Source: JANXQE01 sp035651635
GTDB taxonomy: Bacteria > Verrucomicrobiota > Verrucomicrobiia > Limisphaerales > UBA8199
Direction: 5' to 3'
Assembly: GCA_035651635.1 (NCBI GenBank)
Contig: DASRFK010000025.1
Span: 1 to 43,628, forward strand
DNA length: 43,628 bases
The translations under genes were made by a program, and so were the position numbers. Shown here in pieces: positions 1 to 8,631 of this stretch (its first letter is position 1; each line of letters begins with the position of its first letter). The notes below the pieces were generated by a model. The model worked only from the letters and a program-made list of their open reading frames with translations. It was not told the origin of the DNA and ran no database searches.

Positions 1-105
1 ATGCGCCATCGCCGACTCGTACGGGACTACGAGCGTACCGAAGCCAGTGCCGAATCCTGGATCCACCTGGTGATGATTCGCATTCAACTCCGTCGCCTCG
101 CGTGA
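1..105 (+). CDS. IS5-family transposase, C-terminal fragment (5' end outside window)
   Basis: The frame starting at base 1 gives 34 residues and a TGA at 103-105. It contains the pattern RRLVRDYERTEASAESWI followed by an MIR...LRRLA ending. That RRL-x-RDYE...A-x-x-WI...MIR...LRRLA pattern is the usual tail of DDE transposases of the IS5 family, just after the catalytic glutamate region. The catalytic residues lie to the left of the window, so activity cannot be judged. The ATG at base 1 is internal to the gene and is not its start. Confidence 0.75.
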   Translation: MRHRRLVRDYERTEASAESWIHLVMIRIQLRRLA

Positions 106-138
106 TTTCGCTCGCTCCATGCTTTTTCAGACACGCTC
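1..138 (+). mobile_element. Right end of an IS5-family insertion sequence (partial)
   Basis: The window opens inside an insertion sequence. Bases 1-105 encode the last residues of an IS5-type transposase, and the element ends in a terminal repeat that reads inward as GAGCGTGTCTGAAAAAGC (minus strand of 121-138). This is the kind of end carried by IS5-superfamily elements. The TTA at 139-141 is a plausible 3-bp target duplication, but the other copy lies outside the window. The element interrupts the 3' part of a prepilin-like gene read from the opposite strand. Subgroup assignment (IS1031-like, TNA target) is inference. Confidence 0.75.
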
Positions 139-892
139 TTACGGCAGAGTTGGTCGGGTTGAAGAGTGCCGCCGGTAAAATGGATTCCACATGGGCGTCA
201 CAAAACGCCGCGTTATAGTTTTTGCCATGCCGGCTCAGATAGAGGCCGGGACTCGGCGTATAAACACAGCGCAGTGTATCGAGACCTGAGGCTCCAACCG
301 GATACTCTGTGCGGCCCTGGTAAACGTGGTAGGGCAAGGGTTGGCAGTCGGCAACGCTTAACAGGTCGCTCGGGACGGCCGCGGCAGATTCACGCAGGGA
401 AAAAAGACCGGGGGAGTAGCTCCTGGTTCCCAATCCCAGCGTGGAATTATTGTCTTTGGAGGTCCCGACTTCATTGTAGGCGTAGCTCCCGAAAGGGCCG
501 CCGGCGTCCTGGAGCGAAACCGCGCCTTTGTACCCTGGACAGTGATAGGAAGCGTTGGTCCAGCGCAGCGGGCAATAGGGCTCGATTTCTTCATGCCAGT
601 AAAAGCCAATCACGCCTCCGACTCCAACCGGGTTGGTAGCGTAATAGGGATAGCTCCTAAAATCGGCAACGTACATTTGCAGCGCCAAGGATATTTGCCG
701 CAAGTGATTTTTACAGGATGCCGACTGGCCCTGCGCCTTGGCTCTGGATAATGCCGGAAGGAGCATGGCGGCCAGGATCGCGATGATGGCGATAACCACC
801 AACAGCTCGATCAAAGTGAACGCCGCTCCTGTGATTGTTCTCGGTCTTTGCCGAAAGGCATGCACTCGACCACCGCCAGGCTCTCGTCTCAT
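139..892 (-). pseudogene. Prepilin-like secreted protein, 3' end cut by an insertion sequence
   Basis: From ATG at 892 the product has a basic leader of 22 residues, then the prepilin motif A|FTLIELLVVIAIIAILAAML at residues 23-42, so it would be processed by a prepilin peptidase. A C-terminal SRHGKNYNAAFCDAHVE stretch (about residues 219-235) matches the H-X9-DG region of the large planctomycete/verrucomicrobial prepilin-like family (DUF1559-like), with Ala in place of the usual Gly. The body is rich in Gly, Tyr and Asn. After FNPTNSAV the frame enters the terminal repeat of the insertion sequence and runs on without a stop to the window edge, encoding residues foreign to the family. Perhaps 10-20 native residues are missing. 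A read-through fusion could still be made. These proteins are abundant and of unknown individual role. Confidence 0.75.
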
Positions 893-1005
893 GGGCGTCA
901 AAGAGAGTACCGCCCGGCATTTGAAATGTCGAGGCTGGGAAAAACTGTGACTGGGTTGCTTCGATCGAGGAAAGGAGGACTCGAATTACGCAGGCCGCCC
1001 GCCGG

Positions 1006-1776
1006 TCAGACCGCAACCACCTCTTTACCGCTGATCCAATCATAGCCCTTCTCTTCGAGTTCCAGGGCCAGTTGTTTGTCCCCCGTTCGCACGATTCGGC
1101 CATCGACCAGCACGTGAACGAAGTCCGGCACGATGTAGTTGAGCAACCGTTGATAGTGGGTGATTACCAATTGGGCATTGTCAGGCCGCCGCAACTTGTT
1201 GACTCCGTTAGACACGACCTTGAGGGCGTCGATGTCCAAACCCGAATCGGTTTCGTCGAGTACCGCCAGCCGCGGCTCGAGTACTGCCATCTGGAAAATC
1301 TCGTTGCGCTTTTTTTCGCCTCCTGAAAACCCTTCGTTAACCGAGCGCCGCAGCAAGTCTTCGTTCAGGTCCAGAACTTTCATCTTTTCTCGAACCAGGG
1401 TCAGGAACTCCATCGCGTCAAGCTCCGGCTGGCCGTTATGCTTCCGGATTTCGTTCAGCGCCGATTTGAGGAAATAAGTGCTGTTGACTCCCGGAATCTC
1501 GACTGGATATTGGAAGGCAAGAAAAAGTCCTTCGCGCGCGCGCTCCTCCGGATCCAGGTCCAGCAAATCTTTTCCGTTATACGTCACCTGGCCGCCGGTA
1601 ATATCGTAGCCCTCCCGGCCCGCGAGGATGGCGGCCAGCGTGCTTTTGCCGCTGCCATTTGGGCCCATGATGGCATGGACCTCGCCTTCATTAATGCGCA
1701 GGTTGATGCCCTTGAGAATCTGTTTGCTTTCAATCCCGGCGTTCAGGTCTTTGATTTCCAATATGGTTTGCTTCAT
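1006..1776 (-). CDS. sufC: Fe-S cluster assembly ATPase SufC
   Basis: This 256-residue ABC-type ATPase partners SufB in the SufBC(D) scaffold that builds iron-sulfur clusters in the cytoplasm. Visible motifs: Walker A GPNGSGKST (38-46), Q-loop Gln89, signature FSGGEKKR (150-157), Walker B and D-loop AVLDETDSGLD (171-181), and H-loop His207. Length is normal for SufC. It lies 90 bases downstream of sufB on the same strand and is presumably cotranscribed. Neither sufD nor sufS follows: the next gene is an interrupted prepilin-like gene. The start ATG gives MKQTILEIKD, typical of the family. Confidence 0.95.
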   Translation of the reverse strand: MKQTILEIKDLNAGIESKQILKGINLRINEGEVHAIMGPNGSGKSTLAAILAGREGYDITGGQVTYNGKDLLDLDPEERAREGLFLAFQYPVEIPGVNSTYFLKSALNEIRKHNGQPELDAMEFLTLVREKMKVLDLNEDLLRRSVNEGFSGGEKKRNEIFQMAVLEPRLAVLDETDSGLDIDALKVVSNGVNKLRRPDNAQLVITHYQRLLNYIVPDFVHVLVDGRIVRTGDKQLALELEEKGYDWISGKEVVAV

Positions 1777-1866
1777 CGTGTTCTGATTACCCTTTTGAAA
1801 TTGAGACTCTCCGCGGCTGGGGGCGAAGCGTTATCGTCGGCCACCCTTCGCGGTTGCCTGGCTTTT

Positions 1867-3315
1867 TTAGCCAACGCTGCCCTCCAGGCTGACTCCCAGG
1901 AGCTTCTGCGCTTCGACCGCAAACTCCATCGGTAACTCGCGAAAGACTTCTTTGCAGAATCCGTTTACGATCATGTTCACGGCGTCCTGCGTGGAAAGGC
2001 CGCGCTGGTTGCAATAGAAGATTTGGTCTTCCCCGATCTTTGAAGTCGAGGCCTCATGCTCGACCCGGGAGGAAGTGTTCTTGGTCTCGATATAAGGAAA
2101 CGTGTGCGCGCCGCAGTTGTTGCCCAGCAATAGGGAATCGCATTGTGAGAAGTTGCGCGCGTTGGTTGCACTCTTCTGGATCTTCACCAGCCCACGATAA
2201 CTGTTCTGGCCGTGGCCCGCGGAGATACCCTTCGATACGATGGTGCTGCGGGTGTTCTTTCCCACGTGAATCATCTTCGTGCCAGTATCGGCTTGCTGGT
2301 AATTATTTGTGACCGCAACCGAATAGAATTCGCCGACCGAGTTATCGCCGAGCAGCACGCAGCTGGGGTATTTCCAGGTAATCGCCGAGCCGGTCTCGAC
2401 CTGGGTCCAGGAGATTTTCGAATTCTTGCCTTTGCACAGACCGCGCTTGGTTACGAAATTGTAAATTCCCCCGCGTCCTTGTTCGTCGCCCGGATACCAG
2501 TTTTGAACCGTGGAGTATTTGATCTGGGCGTTGTCCAGCGCGATTAACTCGACCACCGCCGCATGGAGCTGGTGTTCGTCGCGCATCGGAGCGGTGCAGC
2601 CTTCCAAATAGCTGACCGAAGCGCCTTCCTCGGCAATAATTAACGTGCGCTCGAACTGTCCCGTATTGGCCGCGTTAATCCGAAAGTAGGTCGAGAGTTC
2701 CATCGGGCACTTCACTCCCGCCGGAATAAAACAAAAAGAACCGTCACTAAACACGGCCGAATTGAGAGCCGCAAAAAAATTGTCGGTGTAGGGCACGACC
2801 ATGCCCAGGTACTTCTTCACCAGCTCCGGATGGTTGTGCACCGCTTCGGCAAAGGAGCAGAAGATGATGCCTTTTTCGGCCAGTTTTTCCTTAAAGGTAG
2901 TGCCGACCGATACGCTATCAAACACGGCGTCGACCGCCACACCCGCCAGCCGTTCGCGTTCCTTCAATGGGATGCCTAGCTTCTCGTACGTCTCGAGCAG
3001 CTTCGGATCAACCTCGTCCAGGCTTTTAGGTCCTTCGCCTTTCCTTTTCGGTGCGGAATAATAAACTGATTTCTGGTACTCGATGGGCGGGTAATGGACG
3101 TGCGGCCAGGCAGGCTCCTTCATCGTTTGCCAGTGGCGGAAAGCCTTCAGTCGCCATTCCAGCAGAAACGCCGGTTCGTTCTTCTTGGCGGAAATCAGGC
3201 GCACGATATCCTCGTTCAGGCCAGGTGGAGCGCTGTCCACCTCCACGTCGGTCACAAATCCATACTTGTATTCCCTTTTGACTAAGCCTTCGATTGTCTC
3301 GGTCGCTGTGCTCAT
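1867..3315 (-). CDS. sufB: Fe-S cluster assembly scaffold protein SufB
   Basis: This 482-residue protein is the SufB scaffold on which nascent Fe-S clusters form, acting with SufC. The C-terminal beta-helix core is well conserved. Cys392 in SQCDSLL aligns with the functionally important E. coli Cys405, and His420-Glu421 in VEHEAS aligns with His433-Glu434. The family ending IVNGFCKEVFRELPMEFAVEAQ is present. It sits 69 bases downstream of a Fur/PerR-family regulator and 90 bases upstream of sufC, suggesting one regulator-sufB-sufC unit. The alignment to E. coli was made from memory. Confidence 0.96.
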   Translation of the reverse strand: MSTATETIEGLVKREYKYGFVTDVEVDSAPPGLNEDIVRLISAKKNEPAFLLEWRLKAFRHWQTMKEPAWPHVHYPPIEYQKSVYYSAPKRKGEGPKSLDEVDPKLLETYEKLGIPLKERERLAGVAVDAVFDSVSVGTTFKEKLAEKGIIFCSFAEAVHNHPELVKKYLGMVVPYTDNFFAALNSAVFSDGSFCFIPAGVKCPMELSTYFRINAANTGQFERTLIIAEEGASVSYLEGCTAPMRDEHQLHAAVVELIALDNAQIKYSTVQNWYPGDEQGRGGIYNFVTKRGLCKGKNSKISWTQVETGSAITWKYPSCVLLGDNSVGEFYSVAVTNNYQQADTGTKMIHVGKNTRSTIVSKGISAGHGQNSYRGLVKIQKSATNARNFSQCDSLLLGNNCGAHTFPYIETKNTSSRVEHEASTSKIGEDQIFYCNQRGLSTQDAVNMIVNGFCKEVFRELPMEFAVEAQKLLGVSLEGSVG

Positions 3316-3384
3316 TCTTTGGGTCGGCTAATGGTTAAAAAAATGAAAATTGGGCGGCGGCCAAATTCCCTAACATCCCGAGGA

Positions 3385-3837
3385 TTATTTTTTGGCGATC
3401 GAACAGGCCGGGCAATGGCCGTGAATCGTCACGTCAAAGCGTTCCGCCCGGAACCCGCGCGGCAGCGGTACCCCGGCTCCCGACGGCAGGTTAATATCAA
3501 ACACACCCTCGCAGCGGTCGCAATAAAAATGACAATGCTCCTGCATGTTCGGACAAAATCGTGCCGCCCCCCGTTCCAGGGTCACCTGTCGTGCCAAGCC
3601 GCATTTGACCAGTGCGTCCAGGCAATTATAAACGGTCGCCATCGAAATATCCGGCATTTCCCGCTTGGCGCGGATGAATACTTCCTCGGCGGTGGGGTGA
3701 TCACGTTTTCGCAACAATATCGTATAGACATGCTCACGCTGCGGCGTAAAACGAAAACCGCCTGTCGTCAGACGTTCGTTAAGCCGCTCGTTGCGTCCGT
3801 ATTGTTCCGCTGTGTGCATGCCTGCCTCGGCCACCAT
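3385..3837 (-). CDS. Fur-family transcriptional regulator, PerR-like
   Basis: This 150-residue metal-dependent repressor has an N-terminal winged helix (about residues 20-85, including FTPQREHVYTIL and SMATVYNCLDAL) and a C-terminal metal-binding dimerisation domain. A structural zinc site is visible as C106-x2-C109 and C142-x2-C145. Regulatory-site candidates are His47, His101, His103 and Asp114. The position matching B. subtilis PerR Asp85 reads Cys95 (ARFC), which is unusual. A 7-1-7 inverted repeat resembling a PerR box lies 27-41 bases upstream, which suggests autoregulation. The gene leads into sufBC, so control of Fe-S assembly by peroxide or iron is a reasonable inference. A second ATG at residue 7 is an alternative start. 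Confidence 0.9.
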   Translation of the reverse strand: MVAEAGMHTAEQYGRNERLNERLTTGGFRFTPQREHVYTILLRKRDHPTAEEVFIRAKREMPDISMATVYNCLDALVKCGLARQVTLERGAARFCPNMQEHCHFYCDRCEGVFDINLPSGAGVPLPRGFRAERFDVTIHGHCPACSIAKK

Positions 3838-3863
3838 ACCCCATCCGTGGCGGCTGTCAATAT

Positions 3864-3878
3864 TTGGAATAATTCTAA
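3864..3878 (-). promoter_or_regulatory. PerR/Fur-type operator (7-1-7 inverted repeat)
   Basis: On the minus strand this reads TTAGAATTATTCCAA. The two 7-base arms match each other at 6 of 7 positions around a central base, and the site matches the PerR consensus TTATAATnATTATAA at most positions. It lies 27 bases upstream of the PerR-like start codon, in the 70-base gap after mfd, a natural place for autorepression. Identification is by eye. Confidence 0.6.
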
Positions 3879-3907
3879 GAGCAGTGTTTGTCGTTCACGG
3901 TGCGCCC

Positions 3908-6900
3908 TCAGAGCACCGCCAGCAGCTTCTTTATTTCCTTCAGTCGCGCGCCCGCCTCCTTCTTTGTCAGGCGCGGGAACTTGGTGCCGGCCATGACATA
4001 GTCATTGTTGCGCAGGAGCATCAGTTTGTCCTCCTTAACCTCAATGCTCGTGATGCTGCGTTCAGCGGCCATGATCTTCAGTTCGGTTACCAGCAGCAAA
4101 AGTCCCACCGGGGGTGGGACCGGCCCGAAGCGGTCCCGCATTTCCTTCTCCAGAGCGCCCAACGAAGCCTTGTCATTGGCTTGCGCGATTTTGCGATAAA
4201 TCTCAATCCGCTGCCGGGAATCAGCTATGTAGTGGAAGGGGATATACGCACTGGCCCGAAGTGAGCCGGCGGGGGCTTTGCCTTTCCTTTGGGAGACTGG
4301 CTGTAGCGTCGCTGATTCGCCGTTGGTTCCGACCCGGTCACTTTCTGGCCCAGACACGGTGGGCGGTTCCTTTTTTGAGCTCCCGGTCTCTTGCCTGTCT
4401 TCGGTGGGACTGAGCGCCAGGAAATCCAGGCGCACCTGGACCGCGATGCGCGGTTTGACCTTCTCGCCTTTTAACGACGCGACGCTCTGCTTAAGCAACT
4501 GGCAGTAGAGATCGAATCCAACGGCGGTGATATGCCCGCTTTGCTCCGCGCCGAGCAGGTTCCCGGCGCCGCGAATCTCGAGGTCGCGCATGGCGATCTT
4601 GAATCCGCTGCCCAGGGTGGAGTATTGCTTGATCGCGCTGAGACGTTTGCGGACGTCGGCCAACAAGCCGGCATGGCGTGGCAGCAACAGATAGGCGTAA
4701 GCCTGGTGTTTGTAACGGCCGACCCGGCCGCGCAACTGGTAAAGATCGCTCAAGCCGAAACGATCGGCCCGGTCGATAATGATCGTGTTTGCGTTCGGAA
4801 TATCCAAGCCGCTCTCGATGATGGTGGTCGAGAGCAATACGTCGGCCTCGCCATTAACGAACCTGGTCATGACCTCCTCGAGTTCGTCGCTATGCATCTG
4901 GCCGTGACCGACGACGATCCGGGCGTTGGGCACGAGCGCGGCCAATCTCTGGGCCATGCTCCCGATGGTCATCACTCGATTGTGCAAAAAGAAGACTTGG
5001 CCGCCGCGGTTGAGTTCGCGCTGAATCGCGTCGCGAATCGCCCGTTCGTCATACTGCGTCACGATTGTTTCTACCGGCAGCCGGTCGTGCGGCGGCGTTT
5101 GGATCGTGCTCATGTCTCGCGCGCCGGTCAGTGCGAGATACAGAGTTCGCGGGATAGGCGTCGCGCTCAGCGTGAGCACATCCACCAGTTGGCGCAGCAT
5201 TTTAAACTTTTCCTTGTGTAACACCCCAAAGCGCTGCTCCTCGTCGATGACCACCAACCCAAGATCTTTGAACCCGATATCACCCTGGATCAGCCGATGG
5301 GTGCCGATCACGATGTCCACCGCGCCGGCGGCCAAATCCCGCACGACACGTTGCTGGGCGCCGCGAGTCCGGAACCGCGAGAGCAGTTCAATGCGGACCG
5401 GATAATCGGCCATCCGCTCACGAAATGTGTTGTAGTGTTGCTGTGCCAAAACCGTGGTCGGAACCAGCACGGCCACTTGTTTGCCGTTCATCACAGCCTT
5501 GAACGCGGCGCGAATGCCCACTTCGGTTTTGCCAAAACCAACGTCCCCGCAGATGAGCCGGTCCATCGGTTTGGGCCGCTCCATGTCCTGCTTGGTTTCG
5601 ACGATGGCCCGCATCTGGTCAGGCGTTTCTTCAAAAAGAAACGCGCCCTCGAACTCCCGCTGCCAGGCGGTATCGGGATTGAAGGCAAACCCGGCCTGCG
5701 ATTCCCGCGCCGCCTGGATCGACAACAACTCGCCGGCGACGTCGCGTACGGCGTTTTCCGCGTGCGCTTTCGCCTTGGCCCACCTGACGCCTCCGAGCGT
5801 ATTCAACGGCGGACGGGCCTTGCCCGTGCCGACGTACTTGCTGACCAGGTGCGCTTCGGTGATTGGCACGTACAGTTTCGGGGGCGGCTGATGGGGATCG
5901 TTTGGAGCATATTCAATAACCAGGCATTCCTGTGCTGCGGTTTGGACGGACTCCGCGGATTGGCCCACAACCTGGTCAGTGGAAATTTTTCGCCCGGCCC
6001 CGACTGGCAGGACCGTCAGCCCCTGGTACCGCCCAATTCCGTGTTGCAGGTGAACCACGTAATCGCCTTCTTCCAGGTCGGTAAAGTCGATGTCCAGCGC
6101 GGACCGGGTGGCTTGGGCGTGCGGCGATTTCAGGCGGCGGGGCCGCTGGATCTTATAACGGCCGAAGATTTCCGCGTCGGTCACCACCACGAGCCGGGCT
6201 TGTTCGCTCATGAAGCCTCGGGCCAGACTGCCCAGGTGCACGGTCAAAGCGGTAGGTCGGTTGGCCTCGAGGCTGGTTCCCAGTGGCTCTGGGCTTTCGA
6301 ATCCGTATTCCTGCCAAATCTCAAGGAAGCGCTGGCGTTCGCCGTCGTTATTGCAAAACAAATGAACCGCATAATCCTGACGCAGCCACCGATGAATCTG
6401 CGCGAAGAACTCCCGTCGCTGCTCCAGGGCGACTTGCGCGTCGGGCGCCCGCTCGGCCAGAGGCCGAAAGGCTTCCAGGCTCTGGAAATCCGCGCCGTGC
6501 ATTTCCAAAGCAGGCGGGCCGGGCACAGATTCGGCTTCGCTCAAACTCAGGAGCGTCATTCCTTCTGCCACAGCCTTTTGTTTCAGAGCCTCCCAACTGA
6601 TAAAGAGGGGATCATTTGACGGAACCTGCCGCTCATATTCAGCCGCTTGCCCTTCAAGTAACTCCGGCTCGCAGCAAACAAGGATGGTGCCAGGCCTCAA
6701 ATAGTCCAGCAGGGTGCCGGGTTGTTGCGGCGACGTCTTCGCGCCGGTGCCGCCGGGCTCAGGCGGCAGAAAGCGTTTTATCAGGCCTAACTCCCCGGCC
6801 GGCGGAATTGTCACGGACGAGATCTCTTCGCGCGAAATCTGCGTAATGGGATCGAAGAAGCGCAACGATTCCAGTTCGTCACCAAAGAACTCGAGGCGCA

Positions 6901-7609
6901 CTGGCCATGGACTAGTCAGCGGAAACAGGTCCAGAATGCCACCCCGCAAAGCGATCTCGCCCTTTTGGGTTACTTGTGCTTCCGGCTCGTAGCCCTGTTC
7001 TTCAAGCCACTCAATCAGATCCAGCGGCTCGATGATGGCACCCCGCCTCAAAACACGCAGTTGTGAGGCGAAGGAAGCGCGGGGGAAGGTCCGTTGCAGC
7101 AACGCCGTAACGCTAGTGACGACTAACGCCGCCGCCGCCGAGTTGGCGGGTGACGTCAGAGCGATCAAGGTCTCCAGGCGATCCCCTATCACATCCACGT
7201 GGGGCAACCGCCCTTCGTGCGGCAACATTTCCCAGGACGGAAAAAAACAGGCCCTTTGGCTTGGAGCCCCGGCTTCAGCCGGAGAGACTTCGCCCGCCGG
7301 AGCGCCATCAACTTGGTTGCGCCCGCCCTGATCGCGCTGGCTGCTCTCTATGACTACCTGTGTCCAAGTGGTCAAGTCCTGATGGAAACTCTCCTGCGTT
7401 TTGAGCTGATCCGTGACGACCATGATTGTTCTTTCAGGGAAACGAGCACGCAACAGGGCCGCCAGGAAAGGTTGAGCGGCAGCACTGACGCCGGCACAGG
7501 ACAACAAGCCACCCTTCTCCACGCCAGAAACCATCAGGTTGGCAGCGGGAGTTTGCAGTGCCTTCGCGAACAAATTGCTTGTCGCGAGGAGTTCAGACTG
7601 ACGCGCCAA
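3908..7609 (-). CDS. mfd: Transcription-repair coupling factor Mfd
   Basis: This 1233-residue DNA translocase removes stalled RNA polymerase and recruits nucleotide-excision repair. The N-terminal UvrB-like region includes FFPSWEMLPHEGRLPHVDV. An RNA polymerase-interacting domain (about residues 490-580, LEEGDYVVHLQHGIGRY) and the helicase core follow, with Walker A GDVGFGKTEVG near residue 690, DEEQ near 787 and the RecG-like QLRGRVGR motif. The start is TTG, because a TAG stop lies three codons upstream in frame and a GAGGAG stretch abuts it. The protein is longer than usual. Two insertions stand out, one at about residues 92-118 (partly a palindromic repeat) and one of about 60 hydrophilic residues near 1060-1120 before the C-terminal domain. 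It follows the small transglutaminase gene on the same strand after 137 bases. Confidence 0.96.
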   Translation of the reverse strand: MARQSELLATSNLFAKALQTPAANLMVSGVEKGGLLSCAGVSAAAQPFLAALLRARFPERTIMVVTDQLKTQESFHQDLTTWTQVVIESSQRDQGGRNQVDGAPAGEVSPAEAGAPSQRACFFPSWEMLPHEGRLPHVDVIGDRLETLIALTSPANSAAAALVVTSVTALLQRTFPRASFASQLRVLRRGAIIEPLDLIEWLEEQGYEPEAQVTQKGEIALRGGILDLFPLTSPWPVRLEFFGDELESLRFFDPITQISREEISSVTIPPAGELGLIKRFLPPEPGGTGAKTSPQQPGTLLDYLRPGTILVCCEPELLEGQAAEYERQVPSNDPLFISWEALKQKAVAEGMTLLSLSEAESVPGPPALEMHGADFQSLEAFRPLAERAPDAQVALEQRREFFAQIHRWLRQDYAVHLFCNNDGERQRFLEIWQEYGFESPEPLGTSLEANRPTALTVHLGSLARGFMSEQARLVVVTDAEIFGRYKIQRPRRLKSPHAQATRSALDIDFTDLEEGDYVVHLQHGIGRYQGLTVLPVGAGRKISTDQVVGQSAESVQTAAQECLVIEYAPNDPHQPPPKLYVPITEAHLVSKYVGTGKARPPLNTLGGVRWAKAKAHAENAVRDVAGELLSIQAARESQAGFAFNPDTAWQREFEGAFLFEETPDQMRAIVETKQDMERPKPMDRLICGDVGFGKTEVGIRAAFKAVMNGKQVAVLVPTTVLAQQHYNTFRERMADYPVRIELLSRFRTRGAQQRVVRDLAAGAVDIVIGTHRLIQGDIGFKDLGLVVIDEEQRFGVLHKEKFKMLRQLVDVLTLSATPIPRTLYLALTGARDMSTIQTPPHDRLPVETIVTQYDERAIRDAIQRELNRGGQVFFLHNRVMTIGSMAQRLAALVPNARIVVGHGQMHSDELEEVMTRFVNGEADVLLSTTIIESGLDIPNANTIIIDRADRFGLSDLYQLRGRVGRYKHQAYAYLLLPRHAGLLADVRKRLSAIKQYSTLGSGFKIAMRDLEIRGAGNLLGAEQSGHITAVGFDLYCQLLKQSVASLKGEKVKPRIAVQVRLDFLALSPTEDRQETGSSKKEPPTVSGPESDRVGTNGESATLQPVSQRKGKAPAGSLRASAYIPFHYIADSRQRIEIYRKIAQANDKASLGALEKEMRDRFGPVPPPVGLLLLVTELKIMAAERSITSIEVKEDKLMLLRNNDYVMAGTKFPRLTKKEAGARLKEIKKLLAVL
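7269..7282. repeat. Short palindromic repeat inside mfd
   Basis: CCGGCTTCAGCCGG is a perfect 6-bp stem with a two-base centre, set in a longer GGAGCC...GGAGAG context. It falls in the first insertion of Mfd, encoding the residues SPAEAGAP. The look is that of a dispersed palindromic element captured in frame; no other copy was noticed in this window. Confidence 0.4.
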
Positions 7610-7746
7610 GCTCCTCTAAAATCGCAGCGGGAAAGCTGCGGGTCAAATCCGGATAAGAGCGTTCAGAAACATTTTGTTATCTATCAGGTTGGGGCTTGTG
7701 TGTGTCATTGCTATGAAACGCGAGCCGATAGCAACCCTCCACACCG

Positions 7747-8628
7747 TTAGCCCGCCGGGACCTGATTAACATCCACGGCAACTTTGAGCTCGTGATTACC
7801 GGAACCGACCAGAACACCGCGCAGGGGGCTGACATCGGCGAAATCTCTGCCCCAGCCCAGGGTGATGTGGTGTTCAGCGGGCAAGAGATTGTTCGTGGGA
7901 TCCAAATCGAGCCAACCAATTTCGCCGCACCAGAGTTGCACCCAGGCGTGCGAAGCGTCAGCGCCAATGAGCTTAGGTTGACCAGGAGGCGGAACCGTTT
8001 CGAGATAGCCACTGACGTAACGCGCGGGCAGACCCACGGCCCGCAAGCAAGCGATTTGCAGATGAGCGAAGTCCTGGCAAACGCCCCTGCGTTGCCGAAA
8101 GACTTGCTCGACCGGAGTTGCCACCGTGGTGGCTTGGGTGTCGAATTTGAAATCCTGGTGGATTCTGGCCATCAGTTCGACGGCGGCCTCAAGTATGGGA
8201 CGGTTTGAGGAGAACGCCGGGGCCGCATATTGCTTGATTTCAGACCGCACTGGCACGAGCGGCGAGGAGAAATTGAATTCGCACGCTTCCGCGCAGGTGT
8301 TGCACGCGTCGCCGCGGCATTGAGCGTAAACGGTTTCCCAAGCTGGGGTGACGGCTGGCTCGATCTGGGGCGGGATCAGGACCTCGACTTGGCAACGAGA
8401 GGTGACAGTCAACTGCCGGTGTGGCCCTTCGATGGTGAGGAAACTGACCTGATTGCCGAAGTAGTCAGCGTGAGAATCCATTACGGCCGCGGCCGGTTCG
8501 CTCTGCAAGTGGTACTCCAGGATACGCTGGTGCGGACGCTCGCGCGGTTTGAGACGGAGCAGGTGGTGGGACACCGAGACGGCGTTGTGATATTCGTAAG
8601 TCGTTTGATGGATAATCGAGTAGCGCAC
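7747..8628 (-). CDS. Transglutaminase-like cysteine protease family protein (small)
   Basis: This 293-residue protein has the N-terminal bacterial transglutaminase-associated beta domain (MRYSIIHQTTYEYHNAVSVS, SHHLLRLKPRE) followed by a transglutaminase/protease core. The catalytic triad is visible: Cys184 (RRGVCQDFAH), His227 (ASHAWV) and an Asp in GWLDLDPTNN (241/243). An unusual four-cysteine run lies between the two domains (Cys104, 109, 112, 116). The start is GTG, 4 bases after the stop of the ATP-grasp/alpha-E fusion, so the two genes are translationally close. Families of this kind travel with alpha-E and ATP-grasp genes and are predicted to cleave or crosslink peptides. The actual substrate is unknown. 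Confidence 0.88.
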   Translation of the reverse strand: MRYSIIHQTTYEYHNAVSVSHHLLRLKPRERPHQRILEYHLQSEPAAAVMDSHADYFGNQVSFLTIEGPHRQLTVTSRCQVEVLIPPQIEPAVTPAWETVYAQCRGDACNTCAEACEFNFSSPLVPVRSEIKQYAAPAFSSNRPILEAAVELMARIHQDFKFDTQATTVATPVEQVFRQRRGVCQDFAHLQIACLRAVGLPARYVSGYLETVPPPGQPKLIGADASHAWVQLWCGEIGWLDLDPTNNLLPAEHHITLGWGRDFADVSPLRGVLVGSGNHELKVAVDVNQVPAG

Positions 8629-8631
8629 AGG

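Noticed and set aside
5297..6619. 440-codon open frame on the plus strand
   Set aside because: It is antisense to mfd, whose helicase motifs are unmistakable; the frame has no recognisable domain and is an effect of GC-rich codons.
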